Shown in pieces: positions 62,701-64,000 of a stretch of 64,000 nucleotides of DNA. Both the position numbers and the translations under genes were made by a program. Position 1 is the stretch's first letter. The number at the start of each line of letters is the position of its first letter. The DNA is from Cardiocondyla obscurior (taxonomy: Eukaryota; Arthropoda; Insecta; Hymenoptera; Formicidae): positions 3,350,501 through 3,414,500 of the forward strand of contig NC_091881.1 of assembly GCF_019399895.1 (NCBI RefSeq), read 5' to 3'. Below the pieces are notes generated by a model, which worked only from the letters and a program-made list of their open reading frames with translations, was not told the origin of the DNA and ran no database searches.

Positions 62701-64000
62701 TATAAATAATTACCCAGCCCCCTTTTCTCGGCTCATTACGCGAATTAAGATCCTCTTCTAGTCTCGGAAAGACATGATCGTGAAATGATTCAGCGGACTC
62801 GGCCACCAGGCCGCTACGATCGCAAGCACGATAAATCTTGTCCGTCAGTCAATCGGTCAATCGATGAACCGACCGATCAACCCGCCCATCTATCTCGAAC
62901 CCGACAAACGTATAAGTATATATATATGTATATACACGCATACGCGTGCATACGTACGCGTGCATGCGTGGCCGCACACTTGGGCGCGTACGGTTCGCCG
63001 TCGGAAGTGATTCTGGGCGTTTGCGTTCCGCGCCGGCGATGTAGTTCATAAATTCCCGAATTTAAACGGGAGACGCCCGTCGTAAACGCCGCGGCCGTGA
63101 CGACCGCAAACGAAGACGTTAAAAATCGTAACTTCGAAGGGGCTAGCATGAACGAGTGAAGCAACGTATGGGGAGCGGGACGAAAGGGAGACGGGGGGGG
63201 ATATCGCGGTGGTTGCGGGCCACCCGTGCGCGACGCGGCGCGGCGCCAACGTAGGAATCGCGTGTAGGCCCTCTCCTTCGGGAGTAAACAAATCAATTCC
63301 GGCTCGGGACACGTTTATGTCCGCGATCGTAAATTACCATTAAGGTGATTGCCTGTGCGCACACATGCGCCCGGTGCACACGGTAGCGTCAAACGATCCT
63401 GGACGCACGAGAGAGGAAGATCCATGTTGATCGTTGTCGTCGTTCGTCGTGGTGGATCGTCTTTCGCAGTATGCTCTTGCCTATCTCATCCTCGCATATC
63501 TCTCAGACGTTCTAAACTCGTAATATTACAAAAAATTTAGCAAAAAATCACGATTAAAATCACGTTTCGTGCAGATAACGAAAAAAAAGTCAGCGTGCGG
63601 GTTTCAAAATATTTTGATATACTTAACAGCTTTAAATAACGCGTTAAAAAAAGAAAAGACTTCGGAAAGAAAAAAGTAGAGGAATTGCGGCTGCATTATT
63701 TAGTCCGTGCGATCGTTATTATTGTCGTTCTCGCGGCGAGGGAATTGTAATTTATCGCAAAAGCCAAGTTTGATTAGACTAGCTCAAACAGTTTTCGATA
63801 AATCTGTCTTTACACCGGTTAGAAATTTAACCTCCGCTTCAGCGGTTTTCCGATAAGAATTGCAATTTCTGCCGGTTTATCGTTCCTTTGAGACGAAAAA
63901 AGGCGCGCCAGCTCTCCGGCAGGATTGTTAGTCGCGTTTCGAAAGGAACGCCCGGAGTTGGGCCTGAAGAAGACGGTGCTCGATCTCGCCTGTATATATA
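59119..64000. other. Non-coding stretch to window end
   Basis: No supported gene. It contains the GA/TA/GA microsatellite at about 59.7 kb, a T-rich pyrimidine tract near 62430-62446, an A run near 62655-62670 after an acceptor-like TTTTCCCGTAG, and GC-rich chance frames at about 60.5-61.0 and 62.8-63.4 kb. Confidence 0.45.
59692..59757. repeat. Compound GA-TA-GA microsatellite
   Basis: A GA run, then about 17 TA units (59712-59746), then another GA run. The symmetrical layout is typical of a highly mutable compound microsatellite and would be a useful polymorphic marker. Confidence 0.95.

Noticed and set aside
1..64000. CRISPR arrays, bacterial operons, intact transposons or retroviral genes
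   Set aside because: No regularly spaced direct repeats, no transposase or polymerase motifs, and no terminal-repeat pairs flanking a body were seen on either strand.

Overview
This is eukaryotic DNA, not a bacterial or phage locus. It is a gene-poor stretch with many A/T homopolymer runs, simple repeats, alternating AT-rich and CpG-dense patches, and spliceosomal signals. There are no operons, ribosome binding sites or long continuous genes. CpG is abundant, including in non-coding DNA, and introns look very long. That resembles a hymenopteran insect, perhaps an ant, but this is an inference from texture and not a proven assignment. Almost every long open frame here is a chance frame in a GC-rich patch. 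Real coding has to be found as short exons bounded by splice sites.

The one secure coding element is a 163-nt exon on the minus strand at 2123-2285. It has an acceptor, a donor and a translation with the strand B to E core of an immunoglobulin domain (VKLVC ... HWLKDG). Its adjoining exons are not identifiable, so most of the window is probably one giant intron of this Ig gene plus flanking DNA. A vein/neuregulin-like EGFR ligand is the best guess, because the spacing after the Trp resembles neuregulin Ig domains, but other Ig proteins remain possible.

The second main element is a spliced, apparently non-coding plus-strand locus at about 52.0-53.2 kb. It has four candidate exons with canonical junctions. 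The first exon and its following intron are related to the second exon and its intron by an ancient tandem duplication. A unit of about 60 nt occurs three times in the exons (52012-52078, 52429-52490, 52494-52551), and exon 3 contains a perfect 10-bp hairpin. The two long internal exons have stops in all three frames. A TATA-like box lies at 51955. If the Ig-gene intron reading is right, this RNA is nested antisense inside it.

Weaker candidates: a 36-nt plus-strand microexon at 7724-7759 with excellent splice sites; a minus-strand exon at 49516-49632 with a very strong, tandem acceptor; a GC-rich patch near 50.2-50.4 kb with plausible splice signals on both strands; a possible plus-strand exon at 31583-31755; and two TATA-box promoters at 26483 and 58727, each with a donor site downstream. 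The remainder holds microsatellites, inverted repeats (best: a 15-bp perfect stem at 47882-47914) and AT-rich filler. I saw no convincing tRNA, rRNA, CRISPR array or intact mobile element.
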